Source: Microcaldota archaeon
GTDB taxonomy: Archaea; Micrarchaeota; Micrarchaeia; Norongarragalinales; Norongarragalinaceae
Direction: 5' to 3'
Length of the DNA stretch: 33,628 nucleotides
Assembly: GCA_016212375.1 (NCBI GenBank)
Contig: JACRGH010000069.1
Location: 1-33,628 of the forward strand
The translations under genes and the position numbers were made by a program. Below are positions 6,401 through 14,358 of the stretch, one piece after another; positions within the stretch are counted from its first letter, which is position 1, and every line of letters starts with the position of its first letter. The notes under the pieces were generated by a model. The model saw nothing but the letters and a program-made list of their open reading frames with translations, ran no database searches and was not told the DNA's origin.

Positions 6401-8746
6401 CTACGGTTGGCCCAAGACTTTCCGGTCGGCTGGCAGCGCACGGCATTCGCTCATCGGCGGCGTGTAGGTGCACGGAATGACCCCATTGAGATTCACGTTT
6501 TCAATGAAAGTCTTGCTGAAGGACTCGCATCCTATCTTGTTATTACGAAACTCGTAACAGTAGCTTCCCAGTGTCGATTTGAGTGCATCGACGTCCTGGT
6601 TCTGCTTTTCGGCTTCTTTCAACGCGTCTTGGCTGGGCGTGCATTTGTTTTCGCGGATGAATCCGGCCGGCCAGATGCAGTACCGGTCACGGGCTTCGCA
6701 GACTACCTTTGAGACGGGGCCTTCGTTGGGTGTGGGGATGCAGCGGTTGACCAACGCTCCGAAATTGTAGTTGTTCGTCACGCGGGTATCTTTGGCGGCG
6801 TTACCCAGGTCGCAGCATAGTTGTCCACCGGAGCAGGGGATTCCGCCGACGGTGTCCAGCACGAACGCACTGCCACAGGTAGTGCGGCATTCGCCGGCTT
6901 TGCCGATGTACGCGATGCTCCGATAGGGGACCGGCTGTCCGTATTTATTGAAATAGTATTCGCGCGTTTGGAATCGGTCTTCAACGGTCAAGTTGCCTTC
7001 ACATGCCTTCAATTCGCTCGTGGTTTGGGCCGTACTGGCGATCGGTCGCGGGGCCGGTTGCGTTGGAGGCGCTATTTTTTCAGGTGACTGCTTGCCGGTG
7101 ATTTGTCCGGACGCTTCGTGTTCTTCCAGTTGACGTTGGATGCCTGTATACCCATCGTATACTTTTATTTTCAATCCGTACGTCCCGGTTTGGGCAGGCG
7201 GGTTGGCGTCAACGGGGTAAATGTACAATCCGTTCTGACGGTGCGTGGTTGTGTCGAGGTTCCGCCTGAATGGCAGGCGCCCTTGGCTCGTGAATTCTAC
7301 GGTGATGCCGCCGCGGTGTTTCTTCAATTCGGCCTGGTCGATGGCGAACGCGACGTATACCATCCGCTTGTTGGCGCTTTGAGGACTTTGGTAGATTCGG
7401 ATAGTTTCCGGGTCGATTAACGGCTTTCCTCCAGTCGGAACGGAGGTGCGCGTGTCTTTTTCCGGTTTCTGTTTGGCTTCCGCGGCGCGTTCTATCGCCC
7501 GAGTCTGCATCACGGTCAGTACGACATATTGCGCTGTTTTTTCCTTATAGCGGGCTTTAAGTTCTTCGGGCACGTGTTTCAGGTCCAAGGCCGACGTCAT
7601 GAAACGGACGGCGGTTTCACTGCTTGGCATCTTTGGCTCCATGATTCCGGGTTTGACTTTGCCGGTTTGCGTTTGCGGGTCGTACAGTCCCACAGGCACG
7701 GGCAATGTCGTCTTCTTGAACGTGTCAATCTGTTCGACTCTCAGTTCCGCAAGGCCGTCGCTTGCGACGCTCTTTACCGTGAAGTAGTAGTCCTGGAATT
7801 GGAGCTTGTCGCCTTTTTTCAACAGGTATTGTCCCACCTGGGTCGGTTCGCCGGCGACGTGCACAGGGCCTTCCACAAACCTCTCGGGCTGATTGCTCCA
7901 AGAGGGTTTCTCTTCGGCGGCCACCTGGTGGAACGTCGTGAGAATGATAACGTAATCCCCGTTGGGAACCGGTTCGCCATCGGGTGAGCGGCCGTACCAC
8001 TGGACGGGCTCGTCGCCGAAATCGGCCGGATTCTGGACATCTTCAGTCACGCTCTTATAGATGACGTTGTCCGCCTTTCGTTCCACGAGGTTTGAACGGA
8101 TATCGCCTAACGGCTTGACGGTCACGCTTTCTGAAAACGAAGTGCGCAGGTTGCCACGGGGGATTTTTTCGGCTTCTGACACGTCTTCGACGAATCTGGA
8201 ATAGGTATCGGGGTCATACGCGATTCCCTTGATGCCAACGAAGACTTTAAGGGGCGGCTGGTGGGTGAACACCCATCCCACGGTGGGGTATTCGTCCGCG
8301 GTACTGCCCGGTGGACGCGGAAGCGAGTAGGCCGGAAGCCGGAAAAGCGGAATCAGTCGGGGGTTGGCTTTTTGGAATGCCGAATCCAATGACAAATCGG
8401 TCCACTTTTCCTTGGTGCTTTCCAGCCAAATCTTCCTGCTGTTAACTTTGATCTGAATGAAGATTTTGCCGGAGGACGAGTCGGTCCACGCCAAAGTTGC
8501 ACGTTTCGGAAATTTCTCAGAGTCGGAACGCTCCGTTTTTAGGTATTTAACGTCGTCTTCCAGGCTGGGCTTGGCCGCGGCATATCCCGTGGGTATTTTT
8601 TCCAAGACGAAGAAGTCGATGACCGAGTAGGTGCTTTCCATGAATGTCTTTTGAAACGAAACGGTCACGGGCGCGGCAAGGACCAGTGCAGAAAAGAAGA
8701 GTCCGGCAATCAGGACGGAAAAGGCGAGGTTCGAAAAAATCTTCAT
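6401..8746 (-). CDS. Large secreted Cys-rich protein of unknown function
   Basis: A 781-residue protein with a typical signal peptide (MKIFSNLAFSVLIAGLFFSA, cleavage likely after ALVLAA). The N-terminal two thirds are soluble and beta-rich. A Pro/Thr/Gln-rich linker (about residues 555-590) leads to a C-terminal Cys-rich region with many cysteines (ACEG, GECRTTCGS, GGQLCCDLG, RYCIWPAG, SYCYEF, CESF, PCTYT, ECRA), suggesting disulfide-stabilised extracellular modules. No membrane anchor is evident after the signal peptide. I do not recognise a family. A TATA-like TTTTTTAAG about 30 bases before the ATG suggests its own promoter and a short leader. Extracellular surface or adhesion roles are possible but unproven. 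Confidence 0.85.
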   Translation of the reverse strand: MKIFSNLAFSVLIAGLFFSALVLAAPVTVSFQKTFMESTYSVIDFFVLEKIPTGYAAAKPSLEDDVKYLKTERSDSEKFPKRATLAWTDSSSGKIFIQIKVNSRKIWLESTKEKWTDLSLDSAFQKANPRLIPLFRLPAYSLPRPPGSTADEYPTVGWVFTHQPPLKVFVGIKGIAYDPDTYSRFVEDVSEAEKIPRGNLRTSFSESVTVKPLGDIRSNLVERKADNVIYKSVTEDVQNPADFGDEPVQWYGRSPDGEPVPNGDYVIILTTFHQVAAEEKPSWSNQPERFVEGPVHVAGEPTQVGQYLLKKGDKLQFQDYYFTVKSVASDGLAELRVEQIDTFKKTTLPVPVGLYDPQTQTGKVKPGIMEPKMPSSETAVRFMTSALDLKHVPEELKARYKEKTAQYVVLTVMQTRAIERAAEAKQKPEKDTRTSVPTGGKPLIDPETIRIYQSPQSANKRMVYVAFAIDQAELKKHRGGITVEFTSQGRLPFRRNLDTTTHRQNGLYIYPVDANPPAQTGTYGLKIKVYDGYTGIQRQLEEHEASGQITGKQSPEKIAPPTQPAPRPIASTAQTTSELKACEGNLTVEDRFQTREYYFNKYGQPVPYRSIAYIGKAGECRTTCGSAFVLDTVGGIPCSGGQLCCDLGNAAKDTRVTNNYNFGALVNRCIPTPNEGPVSKVVCEARDRYCIWPAGFIRENKCTPSQDALKEAEKQNQDVDALKSTLGSYCYEFRNNKIGCESFSKTFIENVNLNGVIPCTYTPPMSECRALPADRKVLGQP

Positions 8747-8913
8747 GGTTTTAGGATGCGGTTTGTACTTAAAAAACTCCGTTTTTGCGTTTCGGCTGGT
8801 TTTTTTCTCCCTTATCTCTTTCTATTTCGCAGGCGGCTTTTTGCCTATTTTTTTCCCCTTTTTGCAACCTTTAAATCCCCGTTTGGGCCTTTCTTTGCTA
8901 TCAGGTCATCGTC
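8747..8913. promoter_or_regulatory. Divergent promoters; TTTTGCAACC motif and TATA for the EamA gene
   Basis: On the - strand a TTTTTTAAG box lies about 30 bases upstream of the secreted-protein ATG. On the + strand CTTTTTGCAACC (8858-8869) is followed directly by TTTAAATC (8870-8877), 37 bases before the EamA ATG. The TTTTGCAACC core recurs upstream of the genes at 16833 and 28665. No Shine-Dalgarno precedes either gene, consistent with leaderless or short-leader transcripts. Confidence 0.5.
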
Positions 8914-9339
8914 ATGGCGGAAAACTGGGTTATTCTAGCATTGGGCGCGGTCGTGCTATTGGGCGTTGCCAACGTCCTTCTGAAATTGGTGGCGGTAAAA
9001 GCCCAGGATTCGAATTTGCCCGTGCACGACCTGGTCGCATGGTTGCCGGTCATCGTTCTGGTGGTATTGGCGTTGGCGGCGCTTGTGGTGTGGGTGCTCA
9101 AACCGTCCTCCGACCTTCTGGTTTTGTCCGTTTTCTGGATTTTAGCCTCCGTCGTGGCCGTTGCGTTCATCTTCCTGGCTTTGCAAAAGGGCAGCGCGTC
9201 CGTTGTTACCGCCCTGTTGGCATTATCGGCCGTGGTCGTCGCCGTGATTTCTTTCGTCTTTTTCGGCGAACGCCTTTCGGCCCAGCAGCTGGTGGGCATC
9301 GCGTTGTGTTTGGTGGCCGTGGCGGCGTTCGCCCTATAG
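8914..9339 (+). CDS. EamA/DMT-type membrane protein (half-size transporter)
   Basis: A 141-residue, highly hydrophobic protein with about five membrane helices. The C-terminal part (LQKGSASVVTALLALSAVVV, then FFGERLSAQQLVGIALCLVA) is the classic EamA repeat ending: a helix pair, the G-E-R-L loop and a final helix. One EamA unit is about 140 residues, so this is a half-size protein that probably dimerises, as small multidrug-resistance-like members of the superfamily do. The substrate cannot be told from sequence. It is convergent with the ORFan ending at 9358. Confidence 0.85.
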   Translation: MAENWVILALGAVVLLGVANVLLKLVAVKAQDSNLPVHDLVAWLPVIVLVVLALAALVVWVLKPSSDLLVLSVFWILASVVAVAFIFLALQKGSASVVTALLALSAVVVAVISFVFFGERLSAQQLVGIALCLVAVAAFAL

Positions 9340-9357
9340 TTTTCTTGTTTTTGCGCG

Positions 9358-10491
9358 CTATTTTTGGATTTTGTGCACCTCGATTTCCTTTTCGCCAGGC
9401 CGTTCAGCCAGGAATCGTTCGAGGTTTTTTCGGGCAGTCGACAGTTTTCCGTATTTTTTCCGCATCTGCACATCGCGTTTTTGCATGTCTTCCAACCGCA
9501 ATCCATCCGGTGTTTCATTTTTGCGCAAGGCGCTTAGCACGCGCTCCCATTCGTTCAGGTCGAATTGGATTTCCAGCGCTTTTTCAAAGTCCGACCGATC
9601 CTGTAAAAGTCGTTTTTGGGTTAGGAGCCATTCACTTTCCTTCCCTTTCTCCGGAGGTGAGTCCAATAGGTTTCGTGTTTCGTATTGCCAGCGCTGATAC
9701 ATGCGTTCTGTCGAGAGGGGCGTAATTTCCGCTTTTTCCTCTATGTTTTCCTCTTGTACGGGCTGCAGTCGGTCCATCAGCCCCCGACCATATTGGAATG
9801 CCCGTTTTTTCCATTGCTGCATGATTTTCCGGGTGCCGGTGACGTTCTGGACCGCCGTTTCGGGCGTTTGCCGCAACACTTCATGCAACGCATCCAGCAT
9901 CCGCAACGTGACGTGGAGCCGGTTGTATTCGCGCTGGATGTCCCCGGCGCATTTCCTGACATGGTCGAAGTTTTTGGCTTTTTGCTGGGCGCTCAGCGGT
10001 TTGGCGCCCGTCCTAGAATGGAGGATGAGTCCGTCCACCCGGTTGGCCAATGGGACCCGTCGTTTGAGTGTGCGGTTTTCCAACGTGTTGCGGATGGCCG
10101 CGTCCACCGGCGGGTACATGCCCGCCGTTGCTGAAAAATAAAACGCCATGTCCGGAAGCCCGAACGCATGTGCCGCCGCCAACCCGACTCCGGACGCTTC
10201 CAGGGCTTCCTTGAGGGTGATGGTGTGGATGTTTCGTTTTGGCATCGCGACGCGGAGCGGGTTGCGTCCTTGGATCAGGCTGAGTTGGTGTTCAGGTTTG
10301 CTCACCAGTTCATTCAGGACCCGGTGGGCGTAATATTGCGTTTCCAATTGGCGGATGCGTGTTGCCACTTTCTGCCGGGCGCGCTGGGGCGAGACGTTGT
10401 TCAGCAGGATGGAATAGTGTTTGAGCAATTCGTCAGCCAAGCTGTCGAAGTGTTCGGGAAACGGCGCTTCGGACCGGCGCAAAAGGACCAT
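9358..10491 (-). CDS. Hypothetical protein, helical and charged
   Basis: A 377-residue protein with no recognised family, signal peptide or membrane segment. It is dominated by charged amphipathic helices; its C-terminal half (RMYQRWQYETRNLL, then KGKESEWLLTQKRLLQDR and MQKRDVQMRKKYG) has strong coiled-coil character. A less charged segment near residues 90-130 (EALEASGVGLAAAHAFGLPD) may be a small folded unit. The ATG at 10491 has no Shine-Dalgarno. The upstream spacer is shared with the thioredoxin reductase gene on the other strand. The length and the clean long frame against + strand shadows support a real gene. Confidence 0.7.
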   Translation of the reverse strand: MVLLRRSEAPFPEHFDSLADELLKHYSILLNNVSPQRARQKVATRIRQLETQYYAHRVLNELVSKPEHQLSLIQGRNPLRVAMPKRNIHTITLKEALEASGVGLAAAHAFGLPDMAFYFSATAGMYPPVDAAIRNTLENRTLKRRVPLANRVDGLILHSRTGAKPLSAQQKAKNFDHVRKCAGDIQREYNRLHVTLRMLDALHEVLRQTPETAVQNVTGTRKIMQQWKKRAFQYGRGLMDRLQPVQEENIEEKAEITPLSTERMYQRWQYETRNLLDSPPEKGKESEWLLTQKRLLQDRSDFEKALEIQFDLNEWERVLSALRKNETPDGLRLEDMQKRDVQMRKKYGKLSTARKNLERFLAERPGEKEIEVHKIQK

Positions 10492-10656
10492 GGGGACGTA
10501 AGGGCGGTTTTTGTTCTATAACCTTGCGGCGGTCGGGGGTGGCAAAGATACAAAAAAATTAAAAACGGCGCCGGCTACAAGTTGTCCATCGCTTTTTCCG
10601 GCTCTTCAGGTTCATTCGGGCCTTTTTACCGGTTGACGTTTCCGAGGTTTTTTCCC

Positions 10657-11742
10657 ATGAGAAGCACTATTACATCTCAATCCAACGCTCCGTCGCCTTC
10701 AGTGGCTAGCCCGGTTGCATCCTCTATTCCGGCTTCCGTCCCGTCTACTTTGCCTGCTACTCCAAAAACCCATGCCCCGGCCATGCCTTCCATGACCTTT
10801 GATTACGATATCCTCATCATCGGAGCGGGTGCCGCCGGCCTGACCGCCGCCGTTTATACCACGCGCAAAAAGCTCAAAACCGGCATCATCAGCATCGACG
10901 TGGGCGGTCAGACGAATTTGACGTCCAACATCGAGAATTATCCGGGTGTGGATGCCATGCACGGCGCCATGCTGATGCAGGAGTTCCTCAAAAAAGCGGT
11001 GTCCTTCGGTGCCACCTTGGTCAGCGGAAAGGTAGGAAAAGTGGAAAAATTGGAACCGGCCGGATTCAAAATCCACCTCAAAGATGGTCAGGTCCTTTCA
11101 TGTAAAGCGCTCATTTTGGCATTCGGCAAAGTCCCGCGCACCCTTGGGATTCCGGGCGAGGACCACTACTTCGGCAAAGGCATTTCCACCTGCGTGACGT
11201 GTGATGGGCCCCTGTTCAACCAAAAAGATGTCGTCATCGTGGGCGGCGGCAATTCGGCTATCGAAGGTGCTTTGGAGCTGTCGCACATCGCCAAGAAAGT
11301 CTATTTGATCCACCGGCGGGACAAGTTCACCGCCGATGCCGTAACGGTGGACAAGCTCAAGGCCAAAGCCAATTTGGAAATCATTTACAACTCGGTGTGT
11401 ACGGAAGTCAAGGGCGACAAATTTGTTCGAAGTGTGACGGTCGAGGACGTCAACAGCAAAGCCAAACGTGACCTTGCCATTTCCGGCATGTTTTTGGAAA
11501 TCGGTTTCATCATGGACATTTCCATGTTGGACGGCCTCGGCCTGCAAACCAACGAAAAGAAAGAAGTGGTCACCGATTTACGCTGCAACACCAACGTTCC
11601 GGGCATCTTTGCGGCCGGCGATTGCACCATCATCCCGTATAAGCAGACCGTCATTTCCGCGGGAGAAGGGGCGAAAGCCGCGCTGGAGGCGCATCGTTAC
11701 CTTACCGGGGCTAAGGGAATTACCCTTGACTGGGATCATTAA
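10657..11742 (+). CDS. Thioredoxin reductase-like FAD-dependent oxidoreductase
   Basis: A 361-residue flavoprotein. The FAD-binding GAGAAG is at residues 56-61, the redox-active CVTC at 179-182 is followed by DGPLF as in TrxB, the pyridine-nucleotide GGGNSA is at 196-201, and the C-terminal FAD motif is GIFAAGDC. The HRRDKF after the second Rossmann motif begins like NADPH-specific TrxB but lacks the usual following Arg pattern. The start is the ATG at 10657, preceded by GAGGT eight bases upstream. About 45 residues rich in Ser, Pro and Ala precede the flavin domain, which is unusual for TrxB. The last 99 bases are duplicated at 11809-11907 behind a palindromic element, and both copies encode almost the same C-terminus. 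Confidence 0.9.
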   Translation: MRSTITSQSNAPSPSVASPVASSIPASVPSTLPATPKTHAPAMPSMTFDYDILIIGAGAAGLTAAVYTTRKKLKTGIISIDVGGQTNLTSNIENYPGVDAMHGAMLMQEFLKKAVSFGATLVSGKVGKVEKLEPAGFKIHLKDGQVLSCKALILAFGKVPRTLGIPGEDHYFGKGISTCVTCDGPLFNQKDVVIVGGGNSAIEGALELSHIAKKVYLIHRRDKFTADAVTVDKLKAKANLEIIYNSVCTEVKGDKFVRSVTVEDVNSKAKRDLAISGMFLEIGFIMDISMLDGLGLQTNEKKEVVTDLRCNTNVPGIFAAGDCTIIPYKQTVISAGEGAKAALEAHRYLTGAKGITLDWDH

Positions 11743-11808
11743 TCCCGGAAGGGGGTGAGGCCCAGGCCGGGCCAGGGGGAAACCGTGTTTCACCCGGGGC
11801 GACCAAGT
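11743..11808 (+). repeat. GC-rich palindromic element, copy B
   Basis: This 66-base element follows the reductase stop. It has GGAAGGGGGTGAGGCCCAGG, a short spacer, then a hairpin with arms GGGGGAAAC and GTTTCACCC and a CGT loop, then GGGGCGACCAAG. Its length is 22 codons and it has no stop in the frame of the reductase. It matches copy A in CCAGGG-GAAAC/TTTC-CCCGGGGC and copy C on the opposite strand in its first 20 bases and hairpin arms. Confidence 0.65.
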
Positions 11809-11907
11809 CAGACCGTCATTTCCGCGGGAGAAGGGGCGAAAGCCGCGCTGGAGGCGCATCGTTACCTTACCGGGGCGAAAGGTATTTCGTTGGATTGGGA
11901 TCACTGA
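11809..11907 (+). pseudogene. Second copy of the thioredoxin reductase 3' end
   Basis: This is an indel-free duplicate of 11644-11742. The first 68 bases are identical. The last 31 bases differ at ten positions, almost all synonymous (AAG/AAA, GGA/GGT, CTT/TTG, GAC/GAT, CAT/CAC, TAA/TGA), with one Thr-to-Ser change. It encodes the same C-terminal peptide ending DWDH and lies in the same reading frame as the gene. It is probably the original gene end displaced by the insertion. Confidence 0.7.
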
Positions 11908-11992
11908 TTTGAATCCCGATTCTGGCGCGCGAACGGCGTTTCGTTGCAGGACCAAAAAAATGTTTGCGCTGAATGCTTAGCGCTAAGGGTTC

Positions 11993-12031
11993 AAAAAAAA
12001 TAAAGCGCGGGGAAGCGCTTTCGGCTTTTTT
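11993..12031. terminator. Bidirectional terminator between convergent genes
   Basis: A hairpin with perfect arms AAAGCGC (12002-12008) and GCGCTTT (12015-12021) is preceded by an A-tract and followed by CGGCTTTTTT, giving U-runs for transcripts from both sides. A second weaker GCGCT/AGCGC hairpin lies just upstream at 11966-11983. It would serve the reductase (+) and the ORFan ending at 12032 (-). Confidence 0.6.
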
Positions 12032-13246
12032 CTAACGGATTTTAAGGGCCGCGTCGGCAATCCGGGCCAATTCCGGCATCCCGCCCTGCGTCCGAGATTT
12101 GAGGAACGCAATCAGATCCGTCCGGCTCAATACCGCTTTCCGGGCTCCGACTTTCCGGGAGTAATCGTTCCATTGTCTGACGAAGTCTTTGGCCTGGATT
12201 TCGCCGGCGTTCGCACCGATGCGGTTGCGGTGATTGAGCCATTCGTGGGTCAATTTGACCGTATCCACTCCGTGGTTATGCGGATTTTTATAATAGTTTT
12301 TTACCGCGGTCTGAGCTAAACTTATCCGCGAATGTTGTTGAATCGCCTGGGGTTGGACAACCGCAGTTGGGGCAGTTGAATACCGGTCTTCGACCATTTT
12401 GGTTCCGAAATAATTCGCTCCAAGCGCCATTCCGCCTGCGACCGCCGCACCGGCTGCAATCCATTGCATGCGGGATGCTTTTGGCCCCGGGTATTGACTG
12501 GCCTTTCCGGTTTTCTTGAAATCATTTGGCCGATACACGTTCAAAAATCCGATGTCGGTCAATTTCCGCCCGTTTGACAATTCGTTTTCAATTGCGGCCC
12601 TGATTTTATGCGCATGTTCGGAGGATAATTTGTCGATTTCGATGTTGTGCCCATTTGCCATCTCAACTGTTTTCAACTCTTTCCCATTGCGAAGGCTGTA
12701 ATACAGTTTGATGGCGTTGATGTCGTGTTTTCTTTGGAACCATCCTCCGGATTTCGGCTTGTCGAACACGTCAAAAAAACTGATCTTTCCTTTTTTATCA
12801 ATCATTTTTTGGATATTTCCAAAAAGTACCGTAGGATTTTCCAAATGCTTGGCGTATGTATCCGGTAGGTGGTTGATTCCCAATTGGGTTTGGAGCATTG
12901 TTTTCAATTGTTCCGACGTACGGCTATCCGAATGTGGGGTAGCTTCATTCTCTTGGGTCCGTTTCCCTTTGAACCATTCCCTCGGTCTCCATTCGTGAAT
13001 CGGTTTTATCCAAGCCATAATGCCGCGCCCTCCCTTTTTGGGTTGATTAAATAGTGACGGGTCTGTATTTAACTGTTGGTCGGCTTGGCGGGTCGGCCCG
13101 TCATTTGCCAATGTGGTTTCTTTTTCCTTTGTTTTTTTTGACGCGTATTCTTCAGCGGCTCTTTTGCGTGCTTCCCGCTCTTCGTTGCTTGCAAAAAGCC
13201 GCACTACCTTTTTCCGCGGCAGGGGTCCTTTCGGGTTTTCCGTCAT
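12032..13246 (-). CDS. Hypothetical protein with one membrane helix
   Basis: A 404-residue protein of unknown family. The N-terminal ~110 residues are basic and low-complexity (RKKVVRLFASNEEREARKRA...). A central soluble region (residues ~115-270) contains WFQRKHDINAIKLYYSLRNG. One glycine-rich membrane helix follows (WIAAGAAVAGGMALGANYFG), then a helical C-terminal domain ending ELARIADAALKIR. I start at the ATG at 13246; further upstream the frame stays open by 41 codons, but a TTTTATAC box at about 13269-13276 lies some 25 bases before this ATG and would overlap any longer frame. Topology and role are unknown. It diverges from a CAP-domain lipoprotein. Confidence 0.7.
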   Translation of the reverse strand: MTENPKGPLPRKKVVRLFASNEEREARKRAAEEYASKKTKEKETTLANDGPTRQADQQLNTDPSLFNQPKKGGRGIMAWIKPIHEWRPREWFKGKRTQENEATPHSDSRTSEQLKTMLQTQLGINHLPDTYAKHLENPTVLFGNIQKMIDKKGKISFFDVFDKPKSGGWFQRKHDINAIKLYYSLRNGKELKTVEMANGHNIEIDKLSSEHAHKIRAAIENELSNGRKLTDIGFLNVYRPNDFKKTGKASQYPGPKASRMQWIAAGAAVAGGMALGANYFGTKMVEDRYSTAPTAVVQPQAIQQHSRISLAQTAVKNYYKNPHNHGVDTVKLTHEWLNHRNRIGANAGEIQAKDFVRQWNDYSRKVGARKAVLSRTDLIAFLKSRTQGGMPELARIADAALKIR

Positions 13247-13337
13247 GCTTTTCGTTGGGTTGATTCGGGTATAAAATCCGTATTTTAGGCGGTTTTTGGC
13301 CGGTTGGTTTTTATCCGTCCGGGACGTCAAATTTGCC
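13247..13337. promoter_or_regulatory. Compact divergent promoter with two TATA-like boxes
   Basis: The 91-base spacer has TTTTATAC on the - strand (about 13269-13276) and GTTTTTATCC on the + strand (about 13306-13315). Each lies about 25-30 bases before its ATG. Neither gene has a Shine-Dalgarno, so both transcripts are probably leaderless. Confidence 0.45.
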
Positions 13338-14327
13338 ATGGCGCGTACGTTGTTATTTTTGGGATTCATCGTGGTCGCACTAATTTCAACCGGCTGCCTC
13401 TCCTCGACCGTTTACAAATACGTCTGCACCGACGGCCGCATCTTGGACGCACCGCAGGGGTGCCTTAACTTGTCGAGCGGTTCGGGCCAGGGCGGCACCG
13501 GCGCGTCCGGCGGCTCCTTGGTGCCGGAACCCACGCTTCCGGGCGGCGGTTTGCCTTCGATTACTCCGCCTTCCAGCGCAGACCTTGGGGTGCTGGAACG
13601 TGACGTGCTGGACGGCATCAATTTGGTCCGCGTCCAAAATGGCTTGGATCAACTGAAATGGAGCGAGCGCGCGGCGTCAGCCGATCGCAAGTACGCCCAA
13701 TACTTGGTCGAATCGGGTAATTTCGCCCACTCGGCCGATGGCGGGCAGACGGTGCACGACCGTCTGGACGGGGAGGGTTTGACGTATTTTTTGGCCAATG
13801 AGAATTTGGCCCAGGTGTCGTTCAGTGGAGCGTTGCCCTCGGCGAAAGAGGTGGTGGACGGTTGGATGCAAAGCCCGGGGCACCGCAGCAACCTCATCGA
13901 CGTTGACAAGCTTTACAGTCATGCCGGCGTGGGAGTGTATTGCGGCAAAGGCGTCTGCGTTTTTGCGTATTCCGCAGTGAGTTTGCGGCGGACTTCGGCT
14001 TATGCGTTGGAGCCGAATTTCTACTCGTTCGTATACGTCAACGACCCCGGTTTCGGATTCGCAAAAACCGTGCCGGTCAGCATCACCCTGTCCAATGTTT
14101 CCGGAAAACTGGACGCGTTCGTATTGCCCAATTCTACGGTGTTTGATGAGGCCAAAGCCTTACCTGCTTCGGATTTCGCGGCTCGCAAGTTCCCCTATGT
14201 GCGGTCGTTCGAGAATAGTCGTGGCTTTTCGGTTGACCTCAACGCCTCGGTGGGCACCGGTGTGATGGTGATTAACACGGCGACGCAAACGAGTAAGTTT
14301 GTGTTGACGGTTGAGTTGACGGGGTAG
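13338..14327 (+). CDS. CAP/SCP-domain lipoprotein
   Basis: A 329-residue surface protein. The N-terminus is a lipoprotein signal: a hydrophobic stretch ending in ALISTGC, with Cys20 as the likely lipidated residue. A Gly/Ser/Pro-rich linker follows. The CAP domain (about residues 90-220) shows INLVRVQNGLDQLKW, AQYLVESGNFAHS, FLANENLAQ, MQSPGHRSNLI and HAGVGVYCGKGVCVFAY, including the two conserved His and the acidic residues of the CAP cavity. The remaining C-terminal ~110 residues are beta-rich and not recognised. CAP proteins are secreted and bind lipids or other ligands; archaeal roles are not established. I start at the ATG at 13338 because it gives a clean signal peptide. Confidence 0.88.
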   Translation: MARTLLFLGFIVVALISTGCLSSTVYKYVCTDGRILDAPQGCLNLSSGSGQGGTGASGGSLVPEPTLPGGGLPSITPPSSADLGVLERDVLDGINLVRVQNGLDQLKWSERAASADRKYAQYLVESGNFAHSADGGQTVHDRLDGEGLTYFLANENLAQVSFSGALPSAKEVVDGWMQSPGHRSNLIDVDKLYSHAGVGVYCGKGVCVFAYSAVSLRRTSAYALEPNFYSFVYVNDPGFGFAKTVPVSITLSNVSGKLDAFVLPNSTVFDEAKALPASDFAARKFPYVRSFENSRGFSVDLNASVGTGVMVINTATQTSKFVLTVELTG

Positions 14328-14358
14328 CATCTCGTTATTTTATTTTTCCACAATCCTG

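Noticed and set aside
8745-9725. 326-codon + strand frame
   Set aside because: It overlaps the EamA gene in another frame and runs antisense through the ORFan ending at 9358. The composition is Phe/Arg/Gly-rich, typical of a shadow frame, and no domain is seen.
11578-11955. 125-codon - strand frame over the reductase 3' end
   Set aside because: It arises from the tandem duplication read antisense and carries an internal repeat for that reason. There is no independent support.
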